DNA of 64,000 bases from Bradyrhizobium sp. CB1650. GTDB lineage: Bacteria > Pseudomonadota > Alphaproteobacteria > Rhizobiales > Xanthobacteraceae. The stretch's first letter is position 1, and each line of letters begins with the position of its first letter. Both the position numbers and the translations under genes were made by a program. Shown piece after piece: positions 9,358 through 21,033 of this stretch. Where the stretch lies: contig NZ_CP121695.1 of NCBI RefSeq assembly GCF_029761915.1, positions 4,493,501 through 4,557,500 of the forward strand, written 5' to 3'. The notes beneath the pieces were generated by a model. That model searched no databases and was not told the DNA's origin. It was given only the letters and a program-made list of their open reading frames with translations.

Positions 9358-9969
9358 ATGGACGACGGCAAGCTCGACGCCCTTGGGCAAACGATCGTTA
9401 GCGCGCTTCCGGGCGCCGCTACCGCTCATTCGGTGGCCTTCAACCAGCTCACGGTGGAGGTCGAGGCCGGCAAGATCGTCGAGGTGGTCGAGTACCTGCG
9501 CGACGATCCGAATTGCCGCTTCGTCAACTTCACCGACGTGACGGCGGTGGACTATCCCGAGCGTGAGAAGCGCTTCGATGTGGTCTATCATCTGATGTCG
9601 CCGACCCTGAACACGCGCATCCGGCTCAAGGCTCAGGCCGACGAGACTACGCAGGTGCCGTCGCTGATCGACGTGTTTCCCGGCGCCGACTGGTTCGAGC
9701 GCGAGACCTACGACCTCTATGGCGTGTTCTTCGTCGGCCATCCCGACATGCGCCGCATCCTGACCGACTACGGTTTCGAGGGTCATCCGCTGCGCAAGGA
9801 CTTTCCGCTCACCGGCTTCGTCGAGGTCCGCTACGACGACCAGGAGAAGCGGGTGGTGTACGAGCCGGTCCGGCTCAACCAGGAATTCCGCAAGTTCGAT
9901 TTCCTCTCGCCGTGGGAAGGGGCCGACTATCCGCTGCCCGGCGATGAGAAAGCGGGGCCGAAGGTCTGA
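9358..9969 (+). CDS. nuoC: NADH-quinone oxidoreductase subunit C
   Basis: A 203-residue peripheral subunit (30 kDa type), separate from NuoD as usual in alphaproteobacteria. The signature region [20 protein letters not shown] and the following [19 protein letters not shown] are intact. It contacts NuoB and NuoD at the quinone site and binds no cofactor. It lies 11 bases after nuoB and ends 2 bases before nuoD. Confidence 0.96.
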   Translation: MDDGKLDALGQTIVSALPGAATAHSVAFNQLTVEVEAGKIVEVVEYLRDDPNCRFVNFTDVTAVDYPEREKRFDVVYHLMSPTLNTRIRLKAQADETTQVPSLIDVFPGADWFERETYDLYGVFFVGHPDMRRILTDYGFEGHPLRKDFPLTGFVEVRYDDQEKRVVYEPVRLNQEFRKFDFLSPWEGADYPLPGDEKAGPKV

Positions 9970-9971
9970 TC

Positions 9972-11168
9972 ATGAACGAGCAACCTGAAAACCTCCGAAA
10001 TTTCACCATCAACTTCGGACCGCAGCATCCGGCCGCGCACGGTGTGTTGCGCCTGGTGCTGGAGCTCGACGGTGAAATCGTCGCGCGCGTCGATCCGCAT
10101 ATCGGCTTGCTTCATCGCGGCACCGAGAAGCTGATCGAGCAGAAGACCTATCTCCAGGCGATTCCCTATTTCGACCGGCTCGACTACGTCGCGCCGATGA
10201 ACCAGGAGCACGCCTTCTGCCTCGCCGCCGAGAAGCTGCTCGGCATCGAAGTGCCGCGCCGTGGCCAGTTGATCCGCGTGCTCTATTGCGAGATCGGCCG
10301 CATCCTGTCGCATCTGCTCAACGTCACCACGCAGGCCATGGACGTCGGCGCGCTCACCCCGCCGCTGTGGGGCTTCGAGGAGCGCGAGAAGCTGATGGTG
10401 TTCTACGAGCGTGCCTCGGGCAGCCGTATGCACGCGGCCTTCTTCCGCGTCGGCGGCGTGCATCAGGACCTGCCGCCGAAGCTGATCGACGACATCGAGG
10501 CTTGGTGCGATCCGTTCCTCAAAGTGGTCGACGACCTCGACCGCCTGCTCACCGCCAACCGCATCTTCAAGCAGCGCAACGTCGACATCGGCGTGGTGCC
10601 GCTGAAGGAGGCCTGGGAATGGGGTTTCTCGGGCGTGATGGTGCGCGGCTCGGGCGCGGCCTGGGACCTGCGCAAGTCGCAGCCCTATGAATGCTACGCC
10701 GAGATGGAGTTCGACATCCCGATCGGCAAGAACGGCGACTGCTACGACCGCTACCTGATCCGCATGGAAGAGATGCGCCAGTCCATTCGCATCATGAAGC
10801 AGTGCATCGAGAAGCTGAAGGCGGCCGACGGGCAGGGGCCGGTTGTCGTCGAGGACAACAAGATCGCTCCGCCGCGTCGCGGCGAGATGAAGCGCTCGAT
10901 GGAAGCGCTGATCCACCACTTCAAGCTCTATACCGAGGGCGTCCACGTTCCGGCCGGCGAGGTCTATGCCGCGGTCGAGGCGCCGAAGGGCGAGTTCGGC
11001 GTCTATCTCGTCTCCGACGGCAGCAACAAGCCGTACAAGTGCAAGATCCGTGCGCCGGGTTTTGCCCATCTCCAGGCGATGGATCACATCTGCAGGGGCC
11101 ATCTGCTCGCCGACGTCTCGGCGATCCTCGGCTCGCTCGATATCGTGTTCGGAGAGGTCGATCGGTGA
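9972..11168 (+). CDS. nuoD: NADH-quinone oxidoreductase subunit D
   Basis: A 398-residue 49-kDa subunit forming the quinone pocket with NuoB. It opens with [19 protein letters not shown], whose HPAAHG histidines line the quinone head group. [20 protein letters not shown] and the C-terminal DIVFGEVDR are also conserved. It has the usual length. Its TGA overlaps the ATG of an FkbM methyltransferase (TGATG), coupling translation of an unrelated enzyme to complex I. Confidence 0.97.
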   Translation: MNEQPENLRNFTINFGPQHPAAHGVLRLVLELDGEIVARVDPHIGLLHRGTEKLIEQKTYLQAIPYFDRLDYVAPMNQEHAFCLAAEKLLGIEVPRRGQLIRVLYCEIGRILSHLLNVTTQAMDVGALTPPLWGFEEREKLMVFYERASGSRMHAAFFRVGGVHQDLPPKLIDDIEAWCDPFLKVVDDLDRLLTANRIFKQRNVDIGVVPLKEAWEWGFSGVMVRGSGAAWDLRKSQPYECYAEMEFDIPIGKNGDCYDRYLIRMEEMRQSIRIMKQCIEKLKAADGQGPVVVEDNKIAPPRRGEMKRSMEALIHHFKLYTEGVHVPAGEVYAAVEAPKGEFGVYLVSDGSNKPYKCKIRAPGFAHLQAMDHICRGHLLADVSAILGSLDIVFGEVDR

Positions 11169-12130
11169 TGGCGCAGGCGCCAATCCAGTTTGACCGCGCC
11201 TCGGGGGCCCTTGAAGGGGCCAACCTGTGGGAGCGGACGGCTGCGCTGGCGCTGGTGACGGGATCGAAGATCTCGTCGCACTTCTCGCATATGGGCTACA
11301 TCGCCTGCGCCAATCTGCTGCGCAAGGCGCTGCCTGAGCGCAACATCGCGATCAAGCTCAACCCGGACGCGGTGTTCGAATTCCCTTATGGCGACGGCTA
11401 CTGGAGCAAGCTGCTCAACCGCTCGTACAACTACGAGGACGAGCTGGAGCTGCTGTTCGCCGATTCCGCCGGCGTCGACTACACGCTGATCGATTGCGGT
11501 GCCAACTACGGCTACTGGTCGGTGCTAGTATCGAGCGCGCCGTTCGGCGCGCACAAGGCGGTGGCGATCGAGCCATCCTCGGACAATTTCGCCAAACTCT
11601 CCAACAACGCGGCCGTGAACGGCTATCGCTTCGAATGCATGCGCGTGGCGATCGGCGCCTCGCGCGGCACCGCGCGCCTCTCGGGCACGAAGCACGAGAA
11701 ATTCAGCATCGCGGGCGAGCTCGCGGGAGGCGGCGAGGAGGTGCCGGTCATCGCCCTCGACGACCTCGTCGACGAAGGCAAGGTCGCAGCCAGCGGCAAA
11801 TATCTGATCAAGCTCGACGTCGAGGGCGTCGAGATCGAGGCGATCAAGGGCGGCGAGAGACTGCTCCAGGCCGACAGCGTCATCATGTGCGAGGAGCACG
11901 GCAGCGATCGCTCCCATGCGGTGTCGCGCTACATCCTCGAAGAGACCCCACTGAAGCTGATCGTGTTCGATCCGCGCAGCAACCGGCTGGAGACCGTGAC
12001 CGAACTGTCGATCCTCGACCGCATCAAGGTCTCCACCCACGTCGGCTACAACGTTTTCGGCACCGCAAGCGCATTCTGGCAGGACAGGATCGATGCCCTG
12101 AATGCGAAGACCGCGCGCCGCATCCAGTGA
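11168..12130 (+). CDS. FkbM-type SAM-dependent methyltransferase inside the nuo operon
   Basis: A 320-residue protein of the Methyltransf_21 (FkbM) family. SAM-binding motif I is TLIDCGANYGYWSVLVSS at about residues 105-122, followed by AVAIEPSSDNFAKLSNNAAV (motif II acidic residue) and KYLIKLDVEGVEIEAIKGGE, the family's characteristic IKxDVEGxE strand. Members usually O-methylate sugars or other small molecules. It is inserted between nuoD and nuoE with a 1-base overlap upstream and 12 bases downstream, so it is co-transcribed with complex I. The target is unknown; modification of a complex I subunit or an unrelated substrate are both possible. Confidence 0.88.
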   Translation: MAQAPIQFDRASGALEGANLWERTAALALVTGSKISSHFSHMGYIACANLLRKALPERNIAIKLNPDAVFEFPYGDGYWSKLLNRSYNYEDELELLFADSAGVDYTLIDCGANYGYWSVLVSSAPFGAHKAVAIEPSSDNFAKLSNNAAVNGYRFECMRVAIGASRGTARLSGTKHEKFSIAGELAGGGEEVPVIALDDLVDEGKVAASGKYLIKLDVEGVEIEAIKGGERLLQADSVIMCEEHGSDRSHAVSRYILEETPLKLIVFDPRSNRLETVTELSILDRIKVSTHVGYNVFGTASAFWQDRIDALNAKTARRIQ

Positions 12131-12142
12131 GAGATTGAAGAG

Positions 12143-12754
12143 ATGTCCGTCCGCCGATTAGCGCCCAAGGAAGTCCAGCCCGCGAGCTTTGCGTTCACGG
12201 AGGAGAACCTTGCGTTCGCCAAGCAGCAGATCGCGAAATATCCGGCCGGCCGCCAAGCCTCCGCCGTCATCGCGATCCTTTGGCGCGCGCAGGAGCAGAA
12301 CGACGGCTGGGTGTCGGAAGCCGCCATCCGCGTCATCGCCGACATGCTCGACATGCCCTACATCCGCGTGTTGGAGGTCGCCACCTTCTACACGATGTTC
12401 CAGCTCGCCCCGGTCGGCAAGAAGGCCCACGTCCAGGTCTGCGGCACGACGCCGTGCCGCTTGCGCGGCGCCGAGGATCTCATCCACGTCTGCGAGAGCC
12501 GCATCCATCACGAGCCCTTCCATCTCTCCAAGGACGGCAATTTTAGCTGGGAAGAGGTGGAGTGCCTGGGGGCATGCGTGAACGCGCCGATGGTGCTGAT
12601 CGGCAAGGACACCTATGAGGACCTGACCAAGGACAGCTTCGGCAAGGTGCTCGACGGCTTCGCCTCGGGCAATCCACCCAAGCCCGGCCCGCAGAACGGC
12701 CGCCAGTTCTCCGCGCCCAGCACCGGGCCGACCACGCTGAAGGAGACCACCTGA
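12143..12754 (+). CDS. nuoE: NADH-quinone oxidoreductase subunit E
   Basis: A 203-residue 24-kDa subunit with [2Fe-2S] cluster N1a. The ligands Cys100 and Cys105 ([13 protein letters not shown]) and Cys141 and Cys145 ([11 protein letters not shown]) are present. A proline-rich tail of about 40 residues extends past the fold, as in other rhizobia. Its TGA overlaps the start of a small membrane ORF. Confidence 0.97.
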   Translation: MSVRRLAPKEVQPASFAFTEENLAFAKQQIAKYPAGRQASAVIAILWRAQEQNDGWVSEAAIRVIADMLDMPYIRVLEVATFYTMFQLAPVGKKAHVQVCGTTPCRLRGAEDLIHVCESRIHHEPFHLSKDGNFSWEEVECLGACVNAPMVLIGKDTYEDLTKDSFGKVLDGFASGNPPKPGPQNGRQFSAPSTGPTTLKETT

Positions 12755-12960
12755 TGCGTGATCTCATGACGCAAGCGATCGGGAGGAGCGGCGCCGTGAA
12801 GAAGTGGGGCTTCGTCGCCATGCATGCCGCGGTCGCGGCTGCATTCATCTTCCTGCTCCAGCGATTTGCGCTGAACGCGACGCTGGACTCCAGTCTGCTC
12901 TGGGCGCTGACCTTCGGTGTCTGCGCCGCCGGGCTTGCCTACAAGCAGGCCAACCGTTGA
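12754..12960 (+). CDS. Small membrane protein between nuoE and nuoF
   Basis: A 68-residue protein coupled to nuoE by the ATGA-type overlap. A basic N-terminus (ending GAVKKWG) leads into two hydrophobic helices, at about residues 20-39 (FVAMHAAVAAAFIFLLQRFA) and 46-62. nuoF starts 15 bases later. The position within a tightly packed operon makes it a real gene and a candidate accessory or assembly factor of complex I, but no family is recognised. Confidence 0.78.
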   Translation: MRDLMTQAIGRSGAVKKWGFVAMHAAVAAAFIFLLQRFALNATLDSSLLWALTFGVCAAGLAYKQANR

Positions 12961-12975
12961 TCGGAAAGCACTGAA

Positions 12976-14301
<1,326 letters not shown>

Positions 14302-14306
14302 GAAGA

Positions 14307-16382
14307 ATGACCAAGCTCATCATCGACGGCAAAGAGATCGATGTCCCGCCGGAGTACACGCTGCTCCAGGCGTGCGAGGCCGCCGGCGCCGAGATTCCGC
14401 GCTTCTGCTATCACGAGCGTCTGTCGATCGCCGGCAACTGCCGGATGTGCCTCGTCGAAGTGAAGGGCGGCCCGAAGCCGGTCGCAAGCTGCGCCTGGGG
14501 CGTGCGTGACTGCCGTCCGGGTCCCAAGGGCGAGCCGCCGGAGATCTCCACCCGTTCGCCGATGGTGAAGAAAGCGCGCGAAGGCGTGATGGAGTTCCTG
14601 CTGATCAACCATCCGCTGGACTGCCCGATCTGCGACCAGGGCGGCGAGTGCGACCTGCAGGACCAGGCGATGGGCTATGGTGTCGACACCAGCCGCTTCG
14701 CCGAGAACAAGCGCGCGGTCGAGGACAAGTATCTCGGCGCGCTGGTCAAGACCTCGATGAACCGCTGCATCCAGTGCACGCGCTGCGTTCGCTTTTCGGC
14801 GGAAGTCGCCGGCGCCCCCGAGATGGGCGCGACCGGCCGCGGCGAGGACATGGAGATCACGACCTATCTCGAGCACGCGCTGACCTCGGAATTGCAAGGC
14901 AATCTCGTCGACATCTGCCCGGTCGGTGCGCTGACCTCGAAGCCTTATGCCTTCGCGGCGCGGCCCTGGGAGCTTGGCAAGACCCAGTCGATCGACGTGA
15001 TGGATGGTCTCGGCTCGGCGATCCGCGTCGACACCCGAGGCCGCGAGGTGATGCGCGTGCTGCCGCGCATCAATGAGGCCGTCAACGAGGAGTGGATTTC
15101 CGACAAGACCCGCCACGTCGTCGACGGCCTGCGCACCCAGCGGCTCGACCGGCCCTATATCCGTGAAGCCGGCAAGTTGCGCGCGGCGAGCTGGCCGGAA
15201 GCCTTTGCCGCGATCGCGGCCAAGGCGGCCCGCACCGACGGCAAGCGCATCGGTGCGATCGCGGGCGATCTTGCCGGCGTCGAGGAGATGTTCGCGCTGA
15301 AGGATCTGCTCGCCAAATACGGCTCGGGCAATCTCGCGGTGCAGGGCGGCGACGCCTTCGATCCAGCGCTCGGCCGCGGCGCCTACATTTTCAATCCGAC
15401 GCTCGCGGGCGTCGAGCAGGCCGATGCGCTGCTGATCATCGGCGCCAATCCGCGCAAGGAAGCGGCGGTGTTCAATGCGCGGATCCGCAAGCGCTGGCGC
15501 GCCGGCGGCTTCAAGATCGGCGTGATCGGCGCCAAGGCCGACCTGACCTACGACTACGACCATCTCGGCGCGGGCACCGAGACGCTCGGTGAGCTGGCGG
15601 CCGGCAAGCACTCCTTCATGGACGTGCTGAAGAACGCCAAGAACCCGATCATCCTGGTCGGCGCTGGCGCTGCCGCGCGCCACGATGGTGCGGCCATCCT
15701 TGCCGCCACTGCAAAGCTGGCGCTCGACGTCGGCGCGGTGAAGGACGGCTGGAACGGCTTTGGCGTGCTGCATGAGTCGGCCTCGCGCGTCGGCGCGCTC
15801 GACATCGGTTTTGCGGCCGCCAGTGGCGGGCTGAACGCGGCGCAGATGACGACCTTCGGCACGCTGGATCTGTTGTTCCTGCTCGGCGCCGACGAGATCA
15901 AGGCACCGGACGGCACCTTCGTGGTCTATATCGGCACCCATGGCGACCGCGGCGCGCATCGCGCCGACGTGATCTTGCCGGCAGCCGCCTATACCGAGAA
16001 GTCCGCGATCTACGTCAACACCGAAGGGCGCGTGCAGATGACCGGCCGCGCCGCGTTCCCGCCGGGAGAGGCCCGCGAGGACTGGGCGATCATCCGTGCG
16101 CTGTCGGAAGCGCTCGGCAAGAAGCTCGGCTATGACTCGCTCGCAGGCCTGCGCCAGGCGATCTTCAAGGCCGTGCCGCATCTGATCCGTCTCGATCAGA
16201 TCGAGGCGGGCTCGGCCGACCAGGTCAAGAAGCTCGCTGGCAAGGGCGGCACGCCGGAGAAGGCGCCGTTCAAGCCCCTGATCGAGGACTTCTACCTGAC
16301 CAACCCAATCGCGCGTGCATCGGCCGTGATGGCGGAGTGCTCGCGGCTTGCCTCCGGGCAGATGCTGACCGCAGCGGAGTGA
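14307..16382 (+). CDS. nuoG: NADH-quinone oxidoreductase subunit G
   Basis: A 691-residue 75-kDa subunit. An N-terminal ferredoxin-like domain holds [2Fe-2S] N1b ([19 protein letters not shown] with a later Cys in VASCAWG). The NuoG His-Cys motif follows ([19 protein letters not shown]), then a [4Fe-4S] motif ([12 protein letters not shown] with a later Cys in [10 protein letters not shown]). The remaining roughly 450 residues are a molybdopterin-oxidoreductase-like domain without cofactor function. Electrons pass from NuoE/F to NuoI. Five bases separate it from nuoF. Confidence 0.97.
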   Translation: MTKLIIDGKEIDVPPEYTLLQACEAAGAEIPRFCYHERLSIAGNCRMCLVEVKGGPKPVASCAWGVRDCRPGPKGEPPEISTRSPMVKKAREGVMEFLLINHPLDCPICDQGGECDLQDQAMGYGVDTSRFAENKRAVEDKYLGALVKTSMNRCIQCTRCVRFSAEVAGAPEMGATGRGEDMEITTYLEHALTSELQGNLVDICPVGALTSKPYAFAARPWELGKTQSIDVMDGLGSAIRVDTRGREVMRVLPRINEAVNEEWISDKTRHVVDGLRTQRLDRPYIREAGKLRAASWPEAFAAIAAKAARTDGKRIGAIAGDLAGVEEMFALKDLLAKYGSGNLAVQGGDAFDPALGRGAYIFNPTLAGVEQADALLIIGANPRKEAAVFNARIRKRWRAGGFKIGVIGAKADLTYDYDHLGAGTETLGELAAGKHSFMDVLKNAKNPIILVGAGAAARHDGAAILAATAKLALDVGAVKDGWNGFGVLHESASRVGALDIGFAAASGGLNAAQMTTFGTLDLLFLLGADEIKAPDGTFVVYIGTHGDRGAHRADVILPAAAYTEKSAIYVNTEGRVQMTGRAAFPPGEAREDWAIIRALSEALGKKLGYDSLAGLRQAIFKAVPHLIRLDQIEAGSADQVKKLAGKGGTPEKAPFKPLIEDFYLTNPIARASAVMAECSRLASGQMLTAAE

Positions 16383-16392
16383 GCGTGACCTG

Positions 16393-17460
16393 ATGGAATT
16401 CTTCGAAAGCGCATTCTGGACCGGGTTCCTCTGGCCGCTGATCATCATGGTCGCGCAGAGCGTGTTGCTGCTCGTCGTGCTCCTGATCGCAATCGCCTAC
16501 ATCCTGCTCGCCGACCGCAAGATCTGGGCGGCAGTGCAGATCCGGCGCGGTCCCAACGTGGTCGGGCCCTGGGGTCTGTTCCAGTCCTTCGCCGACCTTC
16601 TGAAGTTCGTGCTGAAGGAGCCGATCATCCCGGCCGGCGCCAACAAGGGCGTGTTCCTGCTGGCGCCGCTGGTGTCCTGCGTGCTCGCGCTCGCGGCCTG
16701 GGCGGTGATCCCGACCAATCTCGGCTGGGTGATCTCCGACATCAATGTCGGCGTCCTCTTCATCTTCGCGATCTCGTCGCTGTCGATCTACGGCATCATC
16801 ATGGCCGGCTGGTCGTCGAACTCGAAGTATCCGTTCCTGGCGGCGCTGCGCTCGGCGGCGCAGATGGTGTCCTACGAAGTCTCGATCGGCTTCGTCATCA
16901 TCACGGTGCTGCTCTGCGCCGGCACGCTGAACCTATCGGCCGTGGTCGAGGCGCAGCATGCGCGCGGCCTTGCCAGCCTGATCGGTCTGCCGCAACTCAC
17001 CATCCTGAACTGGTATGTGTGGCCGCTGTTCCCGATGTTCGTGGTGTTCTACGTCTCGGCGCTGGCGGAAACCAACCGTCCGCCGTTCGACCTCGTCGAA
17101 GCCGAGTCCGAGCTCGTGGCCGGCTTCATGGTCGAATACGGCTCGACGCCGTATCTGCTGTTCATGCTCGGCGAGTATGTCGCCATCGTCACCATGTGCG
17201 CGTTGGCGACCATCCTGTTCCTGGGAGGCTGGCTGCCGCCGGTCGACCTGCCGCCCTTCAACTGGGTGCCGGGGATCATCTGGTTCTCGCTGAAACTGTT
17301 CTTCATGTTCTTCCTGTTCGCGATGGCGAAGGCGATCGTGCCGCGCTACCGCTACGACCAACTGATGCGTCTCGGCTGGAAGGTGTTCCTGCCGCTGTCG
17401 CTCGTGATGGTGGTCGTGGTGGCCGGCGTGCTGCATTTCGCCGGCATCGCGCCGAAGTGA
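16393..17460 (+). CDS. nuoH: NADH-quinone oxidoreductase subunit H
   Basis: A 355-residue membrane subunit with eight or more helices that links the quinone site to the proton pumps. Conserved loops are visible: [40 protein letters not shown] and [20 protein letters not shown]. Normal length and operon position. Confidence 0.97.
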   Translation: MEFFESAFWTGFLWPLIIMVAQSVLLLVVLLIAIAYILLADRKIWAAVQIRRGPNVVGPWGLFQSFADLLKFVLKEPIIPAGANKGVFLLAPLVSCVLALAAWAVIPTNLGWVISDINVGVLFIFAISSLSIYGIIMAGWSSNSKYPFLAALRSAAQMVSYEVSIGFVIITVLLCAGTLNLSAVVEAQHARGLASLIGLPQLTILNWYVWPLFPMFVVFYVSALAETNRPPFDLVEAESELVAGFMVEYGSTPYLLFMLGEYVAIVTMCALATILFLGGWLPPVDLPPFNWVPGIIWFSLKLFFMFFLFAMAKAIVPRYRYDQLMRLGWKVFLPLSLVMVVVVAGVLHFAGIAPK

Positions 17461-17468
17461 GGGCCGTC

Positions 17469-17963
17469 ATGGGTATCAACGTCAACGCCACTGCACGCTC
17501 GCTTCTGCTGTCGGAATTCGTCTCGGCGTTCTTCCTCGCCATGCGCTACTTCTTCCAGCCGAAGCCGACCATCAACTATCCGTTCGAGAAGAACCCGATC
17601 TCGCCGCGCTTCCGCGGCGAGCACGCGCTGCGCCGCTATCCCAACGGCGAAGAGCGCTGCATCGCCTGCAAGCTGTGCGAGGCCATTTGCCCCGCGCAGG
17701 CCATCACCATCGAGGCCGGCCCGCGCCGCAACGACGGCACCCGCCGCACCGTGCGCTACGACATCGACATGGTAAAGTGCATCTATTGCGGCCTCTGCCA
17801 GGAGGCCTGCCCGGTCGACGCCATCGTCGAAGGCCCGAACTTCGAGTTCGCGACCGAGACCCGCGAGGAGCTCTATTATGACAAGGCCAAGCTGCTCGCC
17901 AATGGCGACCGCTGGGAGCGCGAGATCGCCAAGGCGATCGAGCTCGACGCGCCGTACCGGTGA
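17469..17963 (+). CDS. nuoI: NADH-quinone oxidoreductase subunit I (clusters N6a and N6b)
   Basis: A 164-residue ferredoxin-like subunit with two [4Fe-4S] clusters. The motifs are Cys64-67-70 with Cys74 ([13 protein letters not shown]) and Cys104-107-110 with Cys114 ([13 protein letters not shown]). The ATG at 17469 is chosen because the family N-terminus starts there; the frame stays open far upstream, inside nuoH. It relays electrons from NuoG to NuoB. Confidence 0.97.
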   Translation: MGINVNATARSLLLSEFVSAFFLAMRYFFQPKPTINYPFEKNPISPRFRGEHALRRYPNGEERCIACKLCEAICPAQAITIEAGPRRNDGTRRTVRYDIDMVKCIYCGLCQEACPVDAIVEGPNFEFATETREELYYDKAKLLANGDRWEREIAKAIELDAPYR

Positions 17964-17972
17964 GGTGAGGGC

Positions 17973-18611
17973 ATGATCCTTCCCGCGCTGTTCTTCTATC
18001 TCTTCGCCGGCGTCTGCGTCGCCTCGGCGGTGATGGTGATTGTCTCGCGCAATCCCGTGCACTCCGTGCTCTACCTGATCCTGGCGTTCGTCAACGCCTC
18101 CGGCCTGTTCGTGCTGATGGGCGCCGAGTTCCTGGCCATGATCCTGATCGTGGTCTATGTCGGCGCGGTCGCGGTGCTGTTCCTGTTCGTGATCATGATG
18201 CTCGACGTCGATTTCCTCGAGCTGCGCGAGGGCTTCATCGAGTATTTGCCGGTCGGCCTCGTGATCGGCGGCATCTTCCTGTTCGAGCTGCTGCTCACCG
18301 TCGGCTTCTGGGTCATCAATCCCGGCGTCGCCAAGACGATCACGGCAGCGATCCCGGCGAACGTCTCGAACACCGAGGCGCTCGGCCTGGTGCTCTATAC
18401 GAAGTACATCCATTACTTCCAGCTTGCCGGCATGGTGCTGCTGGTCGCGATGATCGGCGCCATCGTGCTGACGCTGCGCCACAAGGCCTCCGTCAAGCGG
18501 CAGGACATCAACGTTCAGAACGCGCGCACGCCCGAGATGGCGATGGCGCTGCGCAAGGTGGCGTCGGGGCAGGGACTGTCCGACGCCGACGCGGCGGAGT
18601 GGGTGAAATGA
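17973..18611 (+). CDS. nuoJ: NADH-quinone oxidoreductase subunit J
   Basis: A 212-residue membrane subunit with five hydrophobic segments. The conserved helix [20 protein letters not shown] contains the pi-bulge region involved in gating. A polar C-terminal tail follows. The stop overlaps the nuoK start by four bases (ATGA). Confidence 0.96.
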   Translation: MILPALFFYLFAGVCVASAVMVIVSRNPVHSVLYLILAFVNASGLFVLMGAEFLAMILIVVYVGAVAVLFLFVIMMLDVDFLELREGFIEYLPVGLVIGGIFLFELLLTVGFWVINPGVAKTITAAIPANVSNTEALGLVLYTKYIHYFQLAGMVLLVAMIGAIVLTLRHKASVKRQDINVQNARTPEMAMALRKVASGQGLSDADAAEWVK

Positions 18612-18916
18612 CGATCGGCCTCGGACACTATCTCGCGGTCGGCGCGATCCTGTTCACGCTCGGGATCCTCGGCATCTTCCTGAACCGCAAGAACATCATC
18701 GTCATCCTGATGTCGATCGAGCTGATCCTGCTCTCGGTCAACATCAACCTTGTGGCGTTCTCGACCTTCCTCGGCGACATCGTCGGCCAGGTCTTCGCGC
18801 TTCTGGTGCTGACGGTAGCGGCTGCGGAAGCCGCGATCGGTCTCGCCATCCTGGTGGTCTATTTCCGCAACCGTGGCTCGATCGCGGTTGAGGACGTCAA
18901 TCTGATGAAGGGCTGA
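18608..18916 (+). CDS. nuoK: NADH-quinone oxidoreductase subunit K
   Basis: A 102-residue, three-helix membrane subunit. The acidic residues needed for proton transfer lie in [18 protein letters not shown] and in [15 protein letters not shown]. The start at 18608 overlaps nuoJ (ATGA), and an upstream in-frame start at 18599 is not needed. Confidence 0.97.
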   Translation: MTIGLGHYLAVGAILFTLGILGIFLNRKNIIVILMSIELILLSVNINLVAFSTFLGDIVGQVFALLVLTVAAAEAAIGLAILVVYFRNRGSIAVEDVNLMKG

Positions 18917-18924
18917 GCTCAGTC

Positions 18925-21033
18925 ATGGTTCAGGCAATTGTCTTTCTGCCTCTGCTGGGCGCCATTCTGGCCGGCCTGATCTCGCTCGTCGGCGCGCATG
19001 GACGCAACCCCTCGGGCGACACGGTCGAGCATCACGGCGACGATCACGGTCATGGCGCGCACGCGCATGCGTCAGATGCGATCAACGAGGATGCGTCGGT
19101 CATCCAGGAGACCCATCACGAGCCCGGCGACGGTCATGACGATCACGGCCACGGTCCGGCCGAGCCGCCGGCGGCCGGCTCGCGCGCGGCCGAGCTGATC
19201 ACTACGGCACTCCTGTTCGTCTCGGCGGCGCTGTCCTGGTTCACGCTGGTCGACGTCGGCTTCATGCACCACGACGCACGGATCCAGATCCTGCCGTGGA
19301 TCTTCTCCGGCGATCTCCAAGTCTACTGGAGCCTGCGGGTCGACACGCTGACCGCCGTGATGCTGGTCGTGGTCACCACCGTGTCCTCGCTCGTGCACCT
19401 CTATTCCATCGGCTACATGGACGAGGATCCGTACCGGCCGCGCTTCTTCGGCTATCTCTCGCTGTTTACCTTCGCGATGCTGATGCTGGTGACGGCCGAC
19501 AATCTCGTGCAGCTCTTCTTCGGCTGGGAAGGCGTGGGCCTCGCAAGCTACCTGCTGATCGGCTTTTGGTACCAGAAGCCGTCGGCGAATGCGGCGGCGA
19601 TCAAGGCCTTCGTGGTCAACCGCGTCGGCGATTTCGGCTTCGCGCTCGGCATCTTCGCGATCTTCGCACTGGTCGGCTCGACCGATTTCGAGACGATCTT
19701 CCATGCCGCGCCCGGGCTCACCGGCAAGACCATCGACTTCCTCGGCTGGCATGCGGACGCGCTGACCCTGACCTGCCTGCTGCTGTTCATGGGCGCGATG
19801 GGCAAGTCGGCGCAGTTCCTGCTGCACACCTGGTTGCCCGATGCGATGGAAGGCCCGACCCCGGTCTCGGCGCTGATCCATGCCGCGACCATGGTCACCG
19901 CCGGAGTGTTCATGGTGGCGCGCTTGTCGCCGCTGTTCGAGCTCGCGCCGAACGCGCAGGCCGTCGTGATGTTCTTCGGCGCGACCACGGCGTTCTTCGC
20001 CGCGACCATCGGCCTCGTCCAGAACGACATCAAGCGTATCGTCGCCTATTCGACCTGTTCCCAGCTCGGCTACATGTTCGTGGCGATGGGGGCGGGGGCC
20101 TATTCGGTCGGCATGTTCCACCTGTTCACCCACGCCTTCTTCAAGGCGCTCCTGTTCTTGGGCTCCGGCTCGGTGATCTACGCGATGCATCACGAGCAGG
20201 ACATCCGCAACATGGGCGGCCTGTGGAAGAAGATACCCTACACCTATGCGGTGATGGTGGTCGGCACACTGGCGCTGACCGGCTTCCCGCTCACTGCCGG
20301 CTACTTCTCCAAGGATGCCATCATCGAGTCCGCCTACGCCGCGCATAATCCGTTTGCGGTGTACGGTTTCCTGATGACGGTCGTCGCGGCAGCCCTGACC
20401 TCGTTCTACTCCTGGCGCCTGATCTTCAAGACCTTCCACGGCGAGCCGCATGACGAGCATCACTACGAGGCCGCGCATGAGAGCCCGATCTGGATGCTGA
20501 TTCCGATCGGCGTGCTAGCGGTCGGTTCGATCGTCGCAGGCTTCCCGTTCAAGGAGCTGTTCGCCGGCCATGGCATCGAGGAGTTCTTCCGCGAGTCCGT
20601 GAAGATGAACCCGCACATCATCGAGGAGATGCACCACATCCCCGAGACCATCGCCTTCCTGCCGACGGTGATGATGGTGCTGGGCTTCCTGGTGTCGTAC
20701 CTGTTCTACATCCGCCGGCCATATCTGCCGGTCGAGCTCGCGAACACCCAGCCGATGCTGTACCAGTTCCTGCTCAACAAATGGTACTTCGACGAGCTCT
20801 ACGACGTCATCTTCGTTCGTCCGGCGAAGTGGATCGGCTATCAGCTCTGGAAGAAGGGCGACGGCTTCATCATCGACGGGCTCGGGCCCGACGGCGTCTC
20901 GGCGCGTGTGCTGGACGTCACCCGCAACGTCGTGAAGATCCAGACCGGCTATCTCTACCACTACGCATTCGCCATGCTGATCGGCGTCGCCGGCCTGATC
21001 ACCTGGTTCATGTTCGGCTTTGGAGGCCAGTAA
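18925..21033 (+). CDS. nuoL: NADH-quinone oxidoreductase subunit L with a histidine-rich N-terminal insertion
   Basis: A 702-residue antiporter-like proton pump subunit (Proton_antipo_M). Core motifs include [40 protein letters not shown] and the C-terminal lateral helix region. Between the first and second helices is an insertion of about 60 residues (about 25-87) with 12 histidines and many Asp/Glu, with runs such as [11 protein letters not shown] and DGHDDHGHG (bases 18997-19152). Typical NuoL loops there are short. The insertion should face the periplasm and resembles metal-binding His/Asp tracts. The rest of the pump looks intact. Confidence 0.96.
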   Translation: MVQAIVFLPLLGAILAGLISLVGAHGRNPSGDTVEHHGDDHGHGAHAHASDAINEDASVIQETHHEPGDGHDDHGHGPAEPPAAGSRAAELITTALLFVSAALSWFTLVDVGFMHHDARIQILPWIFSGDLQVYWSLRVDTLTAVMLVVVTTVSSLVHLYSIGYMDEDPYRPRFFGYLSLFTFAMLMLVTADNLVQLFFGWEGVGLASYLLIGFWYQKPSANAAAIKAFVVNRVGDFGFALGIFAIFALVGSTDFETIFHAAPGLTGKTIDFLGWHADALTLTCLLLFMGAMGKSAQFLLHTWLPDAMEGPTPVSALIHAATMVTAGVFMVARLSPLFELAPNAQAVVMFFGATTAFFAATIGLVQNDIKRIVAYSTCSQLGYMFVAMGAGAYSVGMFHLFTHAFFKALLFLGSGSVIYAMHHEQDIRNMGGLWKKIPYTYAVMVVGTLALTGFPLTAGYFSKDAIIESAYAAHNPFAVYGFLMTVVAAALTSFYSWRLIFKTFHGEPHDEHHYEAAHESPIWMLIPIGVLAVGSIVAGFPFKELFAGHGIEEFFRESVKMNPHIIEEMHHIPETIAFLPTVMMVLGFLVSYLFYIRRPYLPVELANTQPMLYQFLLNKWYFDELYDVIFVRPAKWIGYQLWKKGDGFIIDGLGPDGVSARVLDVTRNVVKIQTGYLYHYAFAMLIGVAGLITWFMFGFGGQ

